Positions 1-12,033 of a stretch of 64,000 nt of DNA are shown here, in pieces (position 1 is the first letter of the stretch; every line of letters starts with the position of its first letter). Under the pieces are notes generated by a model. That model saw only the letters and a list, made by a program, of their open reading frames with translations. It did no database searches and was not told the DNA's origin. A program made the translations under genes and the position numbers. The DNA is from Pseudo-nitzschia pungens. Lineage: Eukaryota; Bacillariophyta; Bacillariophyceae; Bacillariales; Bacillariaceae. The stretch is taken from assembly GCA_037355855.1 (NCBI GenBank), contig CM074763.1:1984001-2048000 (forward strand), read 5' to 3'.

Positions 1-2003
1 GGATGACATGGATGGAGGAAGGGGTTGGTTTCCGTTAGGTGCCGTGCCGTTCAATGTGTTAGTCAATCAAATCAACCATTGGTGGAAAACGCGATAACAG
101 CAACCCAACAAGCCAAGTCGCAGCTGGGGCATACGCACCGTTAGAGCTAGTAGGGTTAGAGCTAGTAGGGTGTGTTGTTGGCATTGAACTGATTTGTTTT
201 CAGTAACATGAATTTCGGGATTTTAGGCGTTCTCGAAAACGGAGAGAGTAGCGGAGTGACCGGTAGAGGCTACATTCTCTCGAAATAGCCAACTACCTCT
301 TTTTCTGCACGTTTCTGGGAGTTCAGCATGGATATCGCGAGCGAACGGACAATCAATGAATCGATACACCGAATAGTACCAAATTCCTGACAGATGTCCC
401 CCGGTTCTAAGTCCCCGACTAGTGTCAAGGTCTACATAAAATGAGGGACAGCTGTTAGGAATTCCACTGTAGCAGACAAATGAATTATGTAGAATGGGCG
501 ACAGCATATCGAACAAAAGCAATGGTTGGTTTTGTTCGATCGGCGAGAAAGGGATAGTCTTGCCAGCTGTTGACGGAATTTTTGGATGCAAAAAGGGGAA
601 CGAGGGAGTTCCGCTCGTTGCTTTCCGCGGGTTGTGCCCAGTTGGCACACCATTCATTGGATGGATGCACAACACGTGTCCGCGGATCCGCCGCCCACGC
701 GAAACACAGATTTCATTCAGCCGCAGCGCAACCGCCTGCCTTCTTAGTACCCGCAAAAATCGACACAAGACGTGCTTGCAGCATTAGCATCGTTGTTTCT
801 TCGGAAACGGTTTTTGAATGAGGCCGCAGATCCCGTCGCGTTTCGACGCTGAGCGCCGGAAAGCAACGAAGAAGCCATGGAGGCTTCTCGATTGCTCTCT
901 CTCAAATTGTACGACATGTGCTATTGCTCTTGGTCTGGGTTTTGCCCTCCTAATGTTGCAGTCATAAAATAACAGGAAACAGGGAGTAATGGATTCACGG
1001 GTGTGGACAGACGCTTCCTCTTGTCTTCTTGCTTTGAAATTATAGTATATTCGCAGTGGATTGATATGTATCGTTTGTTTGTTTGTTTGTTTGTTTGTTT
1101 GTGTGTTTGACGCATTCCGTTGCACTTCATGAAGTTTTCTTCGATTCGAGGAGTGTTATGGTTCCCCTGTAGAGTATTCTGTGAGCTGGCCGTGCCAATG
1201 CTATGGTACAACTGGACAAGCCATCTCATTGCTGACCGGATTGCAACATTTCTGCTGTTTCGGGTTGCATCCACCGCGCTCCAACGAAGGGTCAGTGAAT
1301 GCTCCGAGGTATTCAATGCTTGCTGCGCTTCTCGTTCCATTGGTACGAGAGTTGCGTCTATTGTATATATCATTTCCAAACGAAACGATGTAACGTGTTG
1401 AGTGTAGTTGCGAATTTTTCAATTTTTGGTCCAAAAAAGGAACATTCGATTTTATCTTGTAGTCTTTTTCTAGTTTATACTCAATCCAATGCGCATCCGA
1501 ATCTGCAATGGTTCTGCTATTTCATTGTACGTCGAAGAATCCGCACATTCGAGACACACCGTGGTTATGGTTTGTCGTCGCTTCTGCTTTCTGCAGGTAC
1601 AATGCGAATGATTGTTTGACTTGGCGATGATCCTTTTGTGATGCACAAGACAATCCGATGATACTGTCACCTCGTGCATTTCCGTTGTGTCCCAAACAGC
1701 AACGGCAAACGCAAACAGAAAATATTGTATACCGATGGATATGACACGATGCGATGTCATACAACGTCAGGTTAAGTCACACTATGTCACGTCACGCCAC
1801 GGCACTACCCAATCTTGTCGACCCGTCCGAATCATCTCGGGCCTGCTCGGATTCTGGTTGGTTCCCATTTTTCGGACTCGCTTAACTTGTTTGTTTGTTT
1901 GTTTGTTTGTTGTGGTTGGTTCGCTTTGCATCACTCCAGTTCAATCCAGTCCAGTTCAATCCAGTCCATTTTACTCCGTTTCACTTCACTTCTTCACTTC
2001 ACT
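1..2003. other. Intergenic, no supported gene
   Basis: I see no reading frame with family resemblance here. Short open frames exist on both strands, but their translations are not protein-like. The stretch holds a GTTT microsatellite at about 1073-1100, a second at about 1888-1911, and a palindromic word (ACAGCTGTTAGGAATTCC, 448-465) that recurs elsewhere in the window. The last ~100 bases are rich in CACTT/CAGTC short repeats and lie just 3' of the next gene. Confidence 0.6.
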
Positions 2004-2628
2004 TCACTCGCTCTCCAGCGCCAGATCAAAGTGGATCGGGGTTTTCAGCAAATCCATCTGCGGCGTCGACTCGATGGGCAGATCAAAGATCGCATCCACA
2101 ACCGCCAGAGACTCGTGGTCGTCGGCGTCGATCGATCCGAAGTTCGTGTGCTGGGTCCCCCACCACTTGGCGGGGGTCGGATAGGCATCGATGAAGAAAT
2201 CGGGTCCCCCCGCTTCTCCCGCGGCCCAGGCCACCGCCCCCCGTTTCATGACGGGCCCGTGGCAGCCGCAGTCCGGATCCCACTCCGGGCAGTCGTTGGG
2301 GACGGTCTCGGCACCGTCCGGGCAGTTCCCCCGGACCGTGTTGATCGGCACGACGCCCTCGTGGGCCATGATGCCCTGGAGAATCCCGGGTTTGTCCGCC
2401 CGATAGAATTTGCAGTGCATGCACCGGCCGTTGCCACTGCCGCCGTTGGTTTGGGAGTCGTAGCTCTCGACCAATCGGTGCACGTAGTCGACGGATTCCG
2501 GCGAGAGATCGGGCCGCAGGCGGATTCGGATGTTTCCGTGGTGTTCGGTGAGAAGGACCAGAAACTCTCCGCCATTGTTTTTCATCATGTCTTTGTTGTT
2601 GTTGTTGTTGTTGTCGAGGAGCGATGGC

Positions 2629-2664
<36 letters not shown>

Positions 2665-3128
2665 CTACTGCCACTGTCACTGTTCTTTTCATTGCTATTG
2701 TCGTTGCTGTTGTCATCTAGAGAGGAATCCTTCCGGTTCGCAACCTCCTTCCCGTCGTCGCTCTCTTGTCTGCTCTCTTCCCGTTCCCGTTCCTCTCGAT
2801 ATTGCCCCCCCACCTGGCCATTTCGGAGACGCTTGAGCTTTGCGATTGCTGCTGTTCCCTGCGCTTGCATGGTTTCGATTTCCCCAGAAATCGCAGCGTA
2901 ATATCTCACACCAAATACCAGTGCACCAATTACCACCAGAGGCGACAACACGATCAACAAGAGGCACAGATTGATCGGTTTGCGCCGTCTCTTGTGTGAA
3001 CGATTGCTCCCTTTGTTGTTGACGCTGCTTCGTCGGGAGGATTGGTGACGGTCTCCGCCCATCTTGGTCTCGATGTCACGGTTTTCTGTTTCGACTGCCC
3101 GTCGCATTCGCGTGTGTGCCGACTGCAT
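2004..3128 (-). CDS. Cyclophilin-like type II membrane protein
   Basis: Predicted 374-residue single-exon protein. The ATG at 3128 is the first in frame; the open frame runs a little further upstream only through a TTG. A basic N-terminus precedes one membrane span (about residues 52-77), then a charged segment and N/D-rich runs, then a cyclophilin-like domain from about residue 190. In that domain FYRADKPGILQG matches the cyclophilin active-site stretch (F-x-R ... P-G ... Q-G), so the catalytic-type Arg and Gln are kept, and TQHTNFGSI near the end matches the strand with the conserved His/Phe. An inserted loop has paired cysteines (GRCMHC, GNC, NDC, DCGC), which suggests disulfides in the ER/Golgi lumen. 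The likely role is a peptidyl-prolyl isomerase or a cyclophilin-like domain working on secretory proteins; enzymatic activity is inferred only. Confidence 0.8.
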
Positions 3129-6100
3129 GATGGAAATCGGGAATTGTATTGTATTGGATTGTATCGAACTTCTACGTGTAGTTGGTACCAATAGTACTTT
3201 ACAAAGCGTCCAGCAAATTTTTTGGTATCCGTAGTGTTACTCGTATGATTCGTTGCGCTTCGTTGGATCCATAAATGAGGACGGAACCATGTAGAGAATG
3301 GAATTGCTGTTGCTGTTGCTGTTGCTGTTGCTCTTGTTATTGCTGTTATGGAAACCAAACGGGGTTCTGTTTAGTGTTTAGTGTGGCTTGAGACGTAACG
3401 TGACAAGTGCACTAAGCGTTGTCAAGCTGTCGTCAGAAAATCCTTAAGGGATACGAAGTAACCTTACTTGTTTTCACCAACAGTAACCTTACGGTAATTA
3501 GTAGTACCAGTACGCAGTATGAGTCTACATCTACTACCGGTACTACTAGTAGTACTGCTATTCTACTACTACTACTACTAGTAGTTATATCAGAAAATGT
3601 ACGATAATGATGGTGGTAACGTGTAATGCTGCCTTTTTCTTGTTGTCGCTCGTTACTATTGTTCCTCGCTCAGACCATCAAACTCTACATCTGTTACTAC
3701 TACTGGTGGTGGTATCATTGCGAGGCGAGAAATAGGAACTAAATCAATAAATTTGCATGCATGTACAGGGAAATCAGCTGTGTTGTCGTTGTTTGGTCTT
3801 GTATAACGACGAGTTGCACTTCTTGTTGTCTGCTGGGCTTTGAAGGTCCAAGAATCATGCTCCAAGAAAACAGAGCACCAGGACACAGAACAACAACAAC
3901 AACAACTACTACTACTAGAGGGCCTCACTGGTGGTGGCTCCTGGTGGATAGAAAACCACCACTCTTTTCAGTTGCTTGCAAAGCTAGTACTAGTAGTAGT
4001 AGTACTGCTACTACTAGTAATAGGAGCAAAAGAATTTCAAAGATGCGTGGAAGCGTTTGTAATAATATTATTTTTAACATGGTGGTAACTACTTCGTACC
4101 TAGTAGTACTGGTACTTGTACCATGGTGTGACGGTGCCAGCGAGTCCGTACCGGTAAGTAACCTTAACCTTACTCATCGTATTCAATACAACTCGATGAT
4201 GATAAAATTGAGATAAAAAGTACGTAAGCCTTACCGCGGAGTAAGTCTTACGGTACCGGTACCGTGCAAGTATGTCGACTAAAAGAAAAGATACGGGTTC
4301 AACAAAAAAATGAGTGACAAGCACCATTGAAATCAATAAAAAATAATAATACGAAGTCTTAAAAAATAAGCACTGTAGTGGATCGTAACCTTACCATAAC
4401 ATACCGGTACAATTACTCGTATCTTCATGAGATTAAATTTTTTTAATACAATCAAAACTAAATAAACCTTACTTCGTGTAATACAACCCCAACAAAAGAA
4501 TAATACTAGTACCAGTACTTGTACCGGTATGTATCATCCTCAAACTACTAAAGTGTCTCCGAAGTCCATCCTATCGTACGCATGGTGGTACTAGTAATCC
4601 CCTGTTGATCATAAAGTAACGCACTTTAGAAGTACATAGTAATCTTGCTCGTGCACACTTTTCCCTCGGTTTGATTACAACGACCTCGGACCACACATCG
4701 TAAAAAAGAACGAGCACGTGCACAACCCGAAATTAGAGGTAAGAATCCACTTCTTCTGTCGCAAGAGCACAAACTCATTATGTTAGGTAACTTACGTACG
4801 AGTACTACTACTTGTACTGGGTAATCTTGCGAGTACCACTAGTACTAACCCGGTTTGTTATGGCAACCATCATGCAAAAAGGGTCCCGATTTCCGAACGG
4901 CAACAACTAATGCCGAAAGTGTGTGAGCGAGTTCGTACTCGTATGCCCGAAGGGTACGACATGTCGTTTGGTTATTTTGGTCTACGTAACCTTAACTTAC
5001 TTGTACAAACTCGGGAAGGTTACGGTTTGGTTCGGAATGTTTTGATTGACATGATTCATTCATTGTTTAGTTTTTAGCAAGATTAGAGGCTTTTTCATCA
5101 AGGAAGGTGGTTCCATCAGTTGACTAAAGTGAACCGGAAGAATAACGACATAATAGTCCAGTACTCAATTTGGTACCACGTGCTTCGTATCTGAGCGCAA
5201 CAAATTATTACGAAGTACTGTACGAAGAAAGTATCAATTTTTTGTAGTACTACAAAGTTCCTAACAGCTGTTAGGAATTTTGTAGTAAGGTTACTTGTAG
5301 TTTGAAAAAAAAATGTTAGAGTAGTGGGAATATGACAATAGCACTGCCGTACCGGGTATCGCGCCTCGACAGATATTATTTTCGGCCACTTTCAAGTGCG
5401 TTCTAGTACGTACAAGAAGTATCTTATTATTTTTTTTAAAAAAGAAGTAAGGTTAAGTTACTTGTACCGGTACTACGGTATGGGAGTGGAAGCAGAAACA
5501 AGAACTACTGGTAATTACGAGTAATTACTTGTACACCTGGTTGTAATAGCCATTCAGTATTGAATCTTACGGTAAGGTATGCACGGCTTTGAGGGACAAC
5601 AAAACAGTAATTTACCGTACTGAGTACGGTAATTAATTCGGGAAAAATATTGTACTACCGTGCTCAAGTGCGTAATCAATTGTGGAGTATTTACCGTACC
5701 GTAACTTACCTAAGGTTTACTAGCTAGTACGGTACGATACACATACTGGTAGATAAGAATACTGCATGAAATTTTCAACTCGAAAATCCAAAGATCCAAT
5801 TAGAAATAAGCGCCTTGATGATATTCTGAGTTTGTAGCTCTGGTCCTTTCTGCCTTTATGTAGTTTTCGTTGATGGCCGGATAGCTCGCAGAGAAAGGCA
5901 TTCCGATAAAAGTCTAGGCGGACTCCTTATGTATTCATTCGGCATGCACGCGCCATCTTTATGCCAAAACCACTATTTTTGGCAACAATTTCGGCACCAG
6001 TCCTTTTGGGTAGGAGGGGCTGGCTATTTACTTCTATTTATTTCTGCTATCCCAAAAAATAGTTCGGCAGTTTTCTGGAACTTCACTACCATAATATTGT

Positions 6101-6525
6101 GTCGAGGTGTCACGAAGAGGATGCCCGTGAAATTATCATCCATTGCTCCCTTCCTCGCTAGTATCGTGCGATTACGGTAAGGCAACCTTACTCGTATAAT
6201 TTCTACGAGAATAGAACGAGCATCATACAGTGTTTCTTCTCAGGCTGATAACTTTTTCTATGCCCAATTTGAACGTGAAAAATCCCTATCGCGTGCAATT
6301 TACATGAATTCACTCGAAAAAATTCAAACAAGTAAAGTTACGAAGTAACCTCAATAAATTTCTCCTCTTCGCAGTGAAATCCCTCTAGTACGAAAGATCG
6401 AAGGTCCGTACTCGTACGCCGCTTCCCTTCGAGCTCACAATCTAATTTTTCAGTATTTTCAGTATTTGGAACAGAATTTGTCACTTCGTACCATTTTTCG
6501 ACACATCTTGAATGTCAGCATCAAC
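3129..6525. other. Intergenic, word-rich, no supported gene
   Basis: About 3.4 kb with no convincing reading frame on either strand. It is dense in short recurrent words: TAGTAC/ACTAGT, GTACGGTAC, and GTAAGGTTA with its complement. A 36-bp near-perfect palindrome lies at 5249-5284, centred on CCTAACAGCTGTTAGG. Short open frames around 3761-4216 and 5929-6180 were judged chance frames. The last ~100 bases probably include the 5' leader of the gene starting at 6526. Confidence 0.6.
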
Positions 6526-7752
6526 ATGACGGTGACCGAAGTCAAGAAAGAACTCGACATTTCTTCGGAAGAAGAAACTTCCCCTAAAGCTAAATCAACT
6601 GGCGATGAGGAGAATGGAAAGAAACGCGAGGTTCATCCCCATCCCGTTCCCGATGAGGAAGAATCTCCGCTTCTAGTTTTCATCGAAAAGAACCTTGGCG
6701 TTGATTTCAAAGCCAGAGAAGTTTATTTCGTGTTGCTTGCTGCTTGCATTATCGCTTTCAACCAAGGTTTCGTGAATGGTGTGTGCATGTCGAACCTCTT
6801 AATCGACTTATCGAAAGTAATACCGGTAGAGAAGCTAAAATTGGACGATCTTGGGAACGTAAATAAAAGTATTTACCCAACGTCACAAATGATTGCTGGA
6901 TTCGCAGGGGCATACACCAACACGGCAATGTCTTTGGTGACAGGCAATTGGCCCCTTTTCAGCTATAATATCTACCTGATACTTTCCTATATGGCTGGTG
7001 CAGGCATTGCGGCGGCAGTCAACGGGAAAGCCAAAGAATACGTCATTGAACCAACGTACGGTCCAACCTTCATGCTCGGTGGATTGTTTCTTTTGGCTGC
7101 TACCGCCTTGGCCCACTTCGTCCCTCAATATTCACGAATTGTTTTTTGCCTCGCAACGGCATCGGGCGGTGTTGCGAATGGAGTTGCCTCAATCTACAGT
7201 GCAAACTTGATTCGCTGTACACTGACCGGAGCAACGACCGATATTGCGATTTACATCGCTCAATGGACGTATGGAAACAAAAGAAATCTTCCAAAAGCAT
7301 GCGTTCTCGTGTTGATCATCTTCTGGTTCTGGATCGGTGGCATCATCGGTTATGTTGCTGTAAGACGTTTCAAAGCCCTTTCGTTGTTAGTCAACGCGGG
7401 CCTCTTTCTCAGCGTTGGCTTGATCTTTGTCTACTACATCGTCAGATGGGTCGGTGTGTCGGTGTATGCTGCTATTTTTGGAGTCTGGAAATGGAAGGAC
7501 GTCTTGAAGAAGCTCTCTAATGAAGATGGTAATCTAACACAAGAACAGTTGATTGAAATCTACGAAAGAATTGACAGGGACGGTGATAACGATGGTAATA
7601 TTAGTGTCGAGGAATTACGATACGGACTGAAACAAAACAATGTCAAAATGACCGGGTACGAGATCAAGACGCTCTTCCGCGCCGCCGATTCAAATGGTGA
7701 TGGACAAATCGACCGCGATGAATGGAAAGAACTGGTTAAGAAGATTTTGTAA
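6526..7752 (+). CDS. DUF1275 (YoaK-like) membrane protein with C-terminal EF-hands
   Basis: Predicted 408 residues. The ATG at 6526 is the first in frame; an upstream TTG would add 20 residues. A charged cytosolic N-terminus (~60 residues) is followed by about six hydrophobic spans. Their order and small-residue content (NQGFVNGVCMSNLL; ANGVASIYSANLIRCTLTGATTDI; FWFWIGGIIGYVAVRRF) match the DUF1275/YoaK family of bacterial and algal membrane proteins, whose function is poorly known. The last ~70 residues form an EF-hand pair: one loop begins DRDGDNDGNISVEE, one residue longer than the canonical loop, and the second is a canonical DSNGDGQIDRDE. This suggests calcium sensing attached to the membrane domain. 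An extra 5' exon cannot be excluded. Confidence 0.82.
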   Translation: MTVTEVKKELDISSEEETSPKAKSTGDEENGKKREVHPHPVPDEEESPLLVFIEKNLGVDFKAREVYFVLLAACIIAFNQGFVNGVCMSNLLIDLSKVIPVEKLKLDDLGNVNKSIYPTSQMIAGFAGAYTNTAMSLVTGNWPLFSYNIYLILSYMAGAGIAAAVNGKAKEYVIEPTYGPTFMLGGLFLLAATALAHFVPQYSRIVFCLATASGGVANGVASIYSANLIRCTLTGATTDIAIYIAQWTYGNKRNLPKACVLVLIIFWFWIGGIIGYVAVRRFKALSLLVNAGLFLSVGLIFVYYIVRWVGVSVYAAIFGVWKWKDVLKKLSNEDGNLTQEQLIEIYERIDRDGDNDGNISVEELRYGLKQNNVKMTGYEIKTLFRAADSNGDGQIDRDEWKELVKKIL

Positions 7753-9756
7753 TCACCATGATTATTCATGTATCGAGGTCCTCCATTCGTACGCTTCTTC
7801 TTCGGCACATCGGAGCGGGGATAAATACGCGACTGCATCGCATCAGCATCGTTGGGGAAGCCTCCTTCAAGCTAGTCCAGCGTTGACTCTTTTTTAGCCA
7901 GCAATTCATTGCTGATCATCATTACCCATTTAGTACTTCCCCTAACTGTACGCAGCTTTAGATCGTAGCTGTTTTAGAACGCAGTGAAAGACTAACTACT
8001 ACTAGTACTAGTAATCTGAACTCAAGACACCATAGCTACTAATAACTTCGATTTTACAGTGCTAGAACTCGAGTATCATCCACAGAAAATAGTAGCAATC
8101 CACAGTACGAGAGCTAAAGAAATAGTTGTACTAGTAGAAGTACAAGAAGTAAAGCTTACCTTCTTGTTGTTGCCACCAGTAAGCAGATTTCTTTTCCGGT
8201 CGTTCTAATAGTAGTGTACTAGTAGCAGAAAGGTCTGAGTACTACTACTACCACTAGGAGGAGTTACTACTAGTTGTAGTACCAGTACTACCAAACTTGG
8301 ATTGAAATACAAAATACCCCCGAACTTTAGTTACATGTACAGCATATGACTGTAAGGAGTGATGTAAATGGAAGGTGCCTATTGTCATTTACTTCTACTA
8401 CGTAGTATCTCTCAAAGTCAGAGAGTGATTGAAAGAGTTGTCTTCGGGAATCAATCATTAGGATTTTGTTGCTGCACACTTTTTCCGGCAAATGCAGGAG
8501 CACCTTACGAGTACGAACTTCGTACGAGTAATTTAATGTTACTACGTAGAAGGAAAAAAAATATCATGATGTTATTGTACGTAGTAATAAATTACGATGT
8601 ATTCACACAGAACGATTCATTCTTCGTAGCGATACTCGTGCGTACGTAAGTCTTACTCGTAATTACTCTCAACTCATACTTATAAAATTCGAAATACTGT
8701 ACTTTCTTACTTCGTACGAGGTACGTACCGGTAAGGTTAAAATTATTAATTACTGGTAATGTACTACGTCTACTAATTACCTGTACCGGTACCTCGTAAT
8801 TACTTCTACGTAGTACTACGTACTTTGTATTATTTTTTTATCATCTTGGGAAGTTTTTTCGATCGAAAAAATTCTGTCGTCAGAGCATACCAGCTTACCG
8901 TAAGGTTACGTACGGTACAACACCGAAGTACAGGTGATGGCTCCACAGATGAAGACTGAGTCTCATTTTTTCGTCTAGAATTATGCATCCAATACCGATG
9001 ACGAGAAGACTGCATACCGGTAATCTTAATTTTAAAAGGCTTACCTCTCATCTTCAAGAATAACGACCTCTGCGTAAAATGTACAGTACAGGACCGTAGA
9101 GTACGTGTGCTTACGTACATAGCGTCCTTTTTTGAGTGGAAAGAGTAAGGTTACGTACAAGTTAATCCCATTCAATCTCAATCACCTACCGGTAAGGTTA
9201 CCGGTCCCGGTACTGGTACTGGTAAGTTAATCTTACTCGTATACGGTGTGGCATCATCAAAACACAAATTCAAAATACGACCACCTACGGTAAGGTTAGT
9301 AATAATAATCGAAGTAAGATTTCTTACGAAGTGCTTCGCAATATTCATTCCGATGCCATCATCACGATTGTAGTGAAAAAAAAAAAAATTATCGAGAGAG
9401 TAAGGTTTACGGTAATAAGGTTCAGAAGTTTTTTCAATTTTTGAAAAAAAATAGTAGTAGTGTGGTGATTGGTGATGTATTGTTGATGTAATTTACCGGT
9501 AAGTTACATACCGTACCGTATTACCCGTACGGTACACCAATCTGATGTTGCGTCCGACACACCATCCATCCACAACGCAGCGATTCCCGACGGCATTGTT
9601 GTCTCGACGAAAGAACGAACCAAAGACAAAAGACCATTGACAGTCCAGAAGCGAATCGAAGCGAAGCGATACGATAGGATACTATACTATACTATACTAT
9701 ACGACACGACAATCTATTCATTGCTTCGTTGCTTCATTCCGCAGGTCGTTTCTCGG
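7753..9756. other. Intergenic, word-rich, no supported gene
   Basis: Nothing protein-like is visible. Words of the GGTAAGGTTAC and TACTAGTAC classes occur throughout, with a cluster at about 8640-9530. A CTATA pentamer run (about 9680-9705) and a purine-rich leader precede the pseudouridine synthase gene. CATTCCGCAG just before 9745 could be a 3' splice site, so that gene may have an unseen upstream exon. Confidence 0.55.
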
Positions 9757-11787
9757 ATGCTGCAGCAACAACAGCAGCGCATCGTTCTGCGCACAAACTC
9801 GAAAGAGATGCGTAGGAGTCGCTGTCGCTGTCGCTGTCGATGCCGCTGTTTCTGTCACATTGGCCGCCCATTCCTCCTCCTCCTCCTCCTCTCGATCCTG
9901 GCGGCGGTTTCGATTCGCGGCCGCCGTCGCTCGCCGGATTCCTCCCCGGACCGCGCCCGGTTCGTATCCTCCTTTCCGTCCGCAACGAATCACCCAAGCA
10001 GAAGAGGTCTCGCCACCCGGTCGTCCTCGTCGGCAATCGCGGGTCGCAAACGAACCGGAGAGCACCCCGGCAACTCCGAATCTCGGTTTTGGTTTTTGGG
10101 TCGAACGGGAGTGCGCCGGTTTTCGTGCGCGTCGGAAGATGCGTCTCCGTCTCCGTCTCCGTCTCCGTCTCCGTCTCCGTCTCGGTCCCCCTCAATGGCC
10201 CCCAAAGCACCCGCTCCGACCGACTGGGTCATTGTAGAAGAATATCCGAGGATCTCGCCCGAGGGCATCGATCCCTACCGGATCCTCGACTCCCTTCGTA
10301 ACCCCGAAAGGAGTCCGGAACGATCGAACGACAAGGGCACCGAAACCAGCGACAACACTAGCGACGGAAACACCAGCGACAACAACAACGACACAAACAA
10401 CCGCAACGACCGCGCCGAAAAGTACCTCGGCGCGCTGGAGCGACTCGCCGTCACCGCCACGAACGCGACCCTGCCCGTTGCCCTGATGGGACTGGATCCG
10501 GACCGCTTCGGTTCCCTGAGCAACGCCAGAAAGGCGTGCCGGCAGGGAAGGATCGCGCTGCGGTGCGATTCGACGGGTTCCTTTCGCAGGGGAAAAGTGG
10601 CCGATCGCGTCCATCCGGGCGACGCGATCGCTCGGCGCGAGTTGTACGGGACCATTCTGGCGGAGGCGGGGGCGGCGAGGCGGGGCGCGTCGGCGACGGC
10701 GATTGCGGCGTCCGCGGGCTACGACACGCTCGGGCGGGGCTTTGTCAAGTCCAAGTTCCAGAGGCTTCCGGTCGCCTACGAGGACGACTGCATGGCGATC
10801 GTTGTGAAACCCCCGGGACTCTTGGTCCATCCCCAGGGAAAGAACGGGAGCTGGGGCCGCAAGAACAACGTGGTCAACGCGCTGCCCTATTTCTTGCGCA
10901 AGCCGGGACGCAGGGACAGCTCTCACGGAAGCAGAGACGACGACGACGACCACAGCAACAGCAACAACAACAACAACAACAACGACACCGACGAAGAAGA
11001 TGACGACGACGACACGGTTCTGGAAAAGCCCGTGCCCGTGCACCGACTGGATTTTGCCACCAGCGGATTGCTGGTTGCGGCCAAGACCAAGGGCGCCGCG
11101 AGGCTTCTGGCGCAAGAATTCGAGTACCGAACCGCCAGAAAGACCTACACGGCAATGGTGTACGGAATCCCTCGCGACAACCGCGATGCCGCCGCGCCGT
11201 CGGAAATCCCCTCCTTTTTTGGCCCGGGGGAGGCGGACGAAACTGCTCCGAACGGGATGGGCGTTGCCGTTGCTGGCGAAGCCAACCGCCACCACCACGA
11301 GGAAGACCGCGCGGCGACCTCTTTCGCCGACAACGACGATGCAAACGAGTGGAGGGTCGCGGATTGCTTCCTGGACGGGAAACGAGCCACGACACTGTGG
11401 AGAATCCTGGGGTCCCACAACTGTTCCGTTCCCATCCGGTACGACTCTTCGGAGAACGACGTCGACGACGGCGCCGATGCGCTCGTCGCGGCCCGGGGCG
11501 CTGCGACCGCGACCGCGACCGTTCCCGTGTCGCTGGTCGAGCTGAAACCCGAGATGGGACGCTACCACCAGTTGCGACGGACCCTCGCGTGGCTCTACCG
11601 GACCCCCATCGTTGGCGATCCCATCTACGCGGAGGGATTCGTGGAAGACACGTACCTGCCCCCCGCCGCGCGGCTGGTGGAGGGAAAGCGGGCTCGGGAC
11701 TACAATTCCTGCCTGATGCTGTGCTCCAACGAGATCGACGTGGCCCACCCCGTCTTCAACACGCCGGATGGAAAGCGCGAATGGGAA

Positions 11788-11824
<37 letters not shown>

Positions 11825-12033
11825 GGGAACGCGGGGACGAGAATCGCTCGGAGCAAACGACCGATCCTTCTTCGGACGGTGAGTCGTTTCTGTACCAAGA
11901 CGGGGATGGTGTGGTGCGGGTGCGAGCGTCGATTCCCCTCCCCAAGAAATTCACCAAGTTCCTCGACATGATGGAGCGCCAGAAACGAAAGAAGATTGCC
12001 TCGGAAGAAGCGTCGGAAAAACGAGTCCAATGA
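9757..12033 (+). CDS. RluA-family pseudouridine synthase, divergent, N-terminal signal/anchor
   Basis: Predicted 758 residues from the ATG at 9757; an upstream TTG would add 40. The order is an Arg/Cys-rich start, a hydrophobic stretch (LLLLLLSILAAVSI) that could be a signal or organelle-targeting segment, and a Ser/Pro hexanucleotide-coded repeat (10141-10185). Next come an S4-like segment (about residues 250-300, GRIALRCDS...VHPGDAI) and the RluA catalytic domain. YEDDCMAIVVKPPGLLVHPQG is the substrate-side motif, and HRLDFATSG (H429, D432) carries the catalytic Asp of RluA enzymes. The usual GRTHQIR motif reads GRYHQLR. Two low-complexity inserts sit inside the catalytic domain: an acidic/Asn run just before HRLD and a His/Asp-rich stretch after it. 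A Gln run follows near the C-terminus. The target RNA and compartment are unknown. GC is high, and a long antisense frame opposite it is a shadow. Confidence 0.85.

Noticed and set aside
223..768. 181-residue - strand frame near the left end
   Set aside because: No hydrophobic or domain pattern, several overlapping frames of similar length on both strands.
3761..4216. 151-residue + strand frame
   Set aside because: Built of Thr/Ser/Val runs from TAC/ACT/GTA words of the intergenic repeats, no domain.
10192..12030. 612-residue open frame on the - strand opposite the pseudouridine synthase
   Set aside because: The translation is Val/Arg/Gly-rich with no family motif, and the + strand carries the conserved catalytic motifs. 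It is a by-product of GC-rich codon use.
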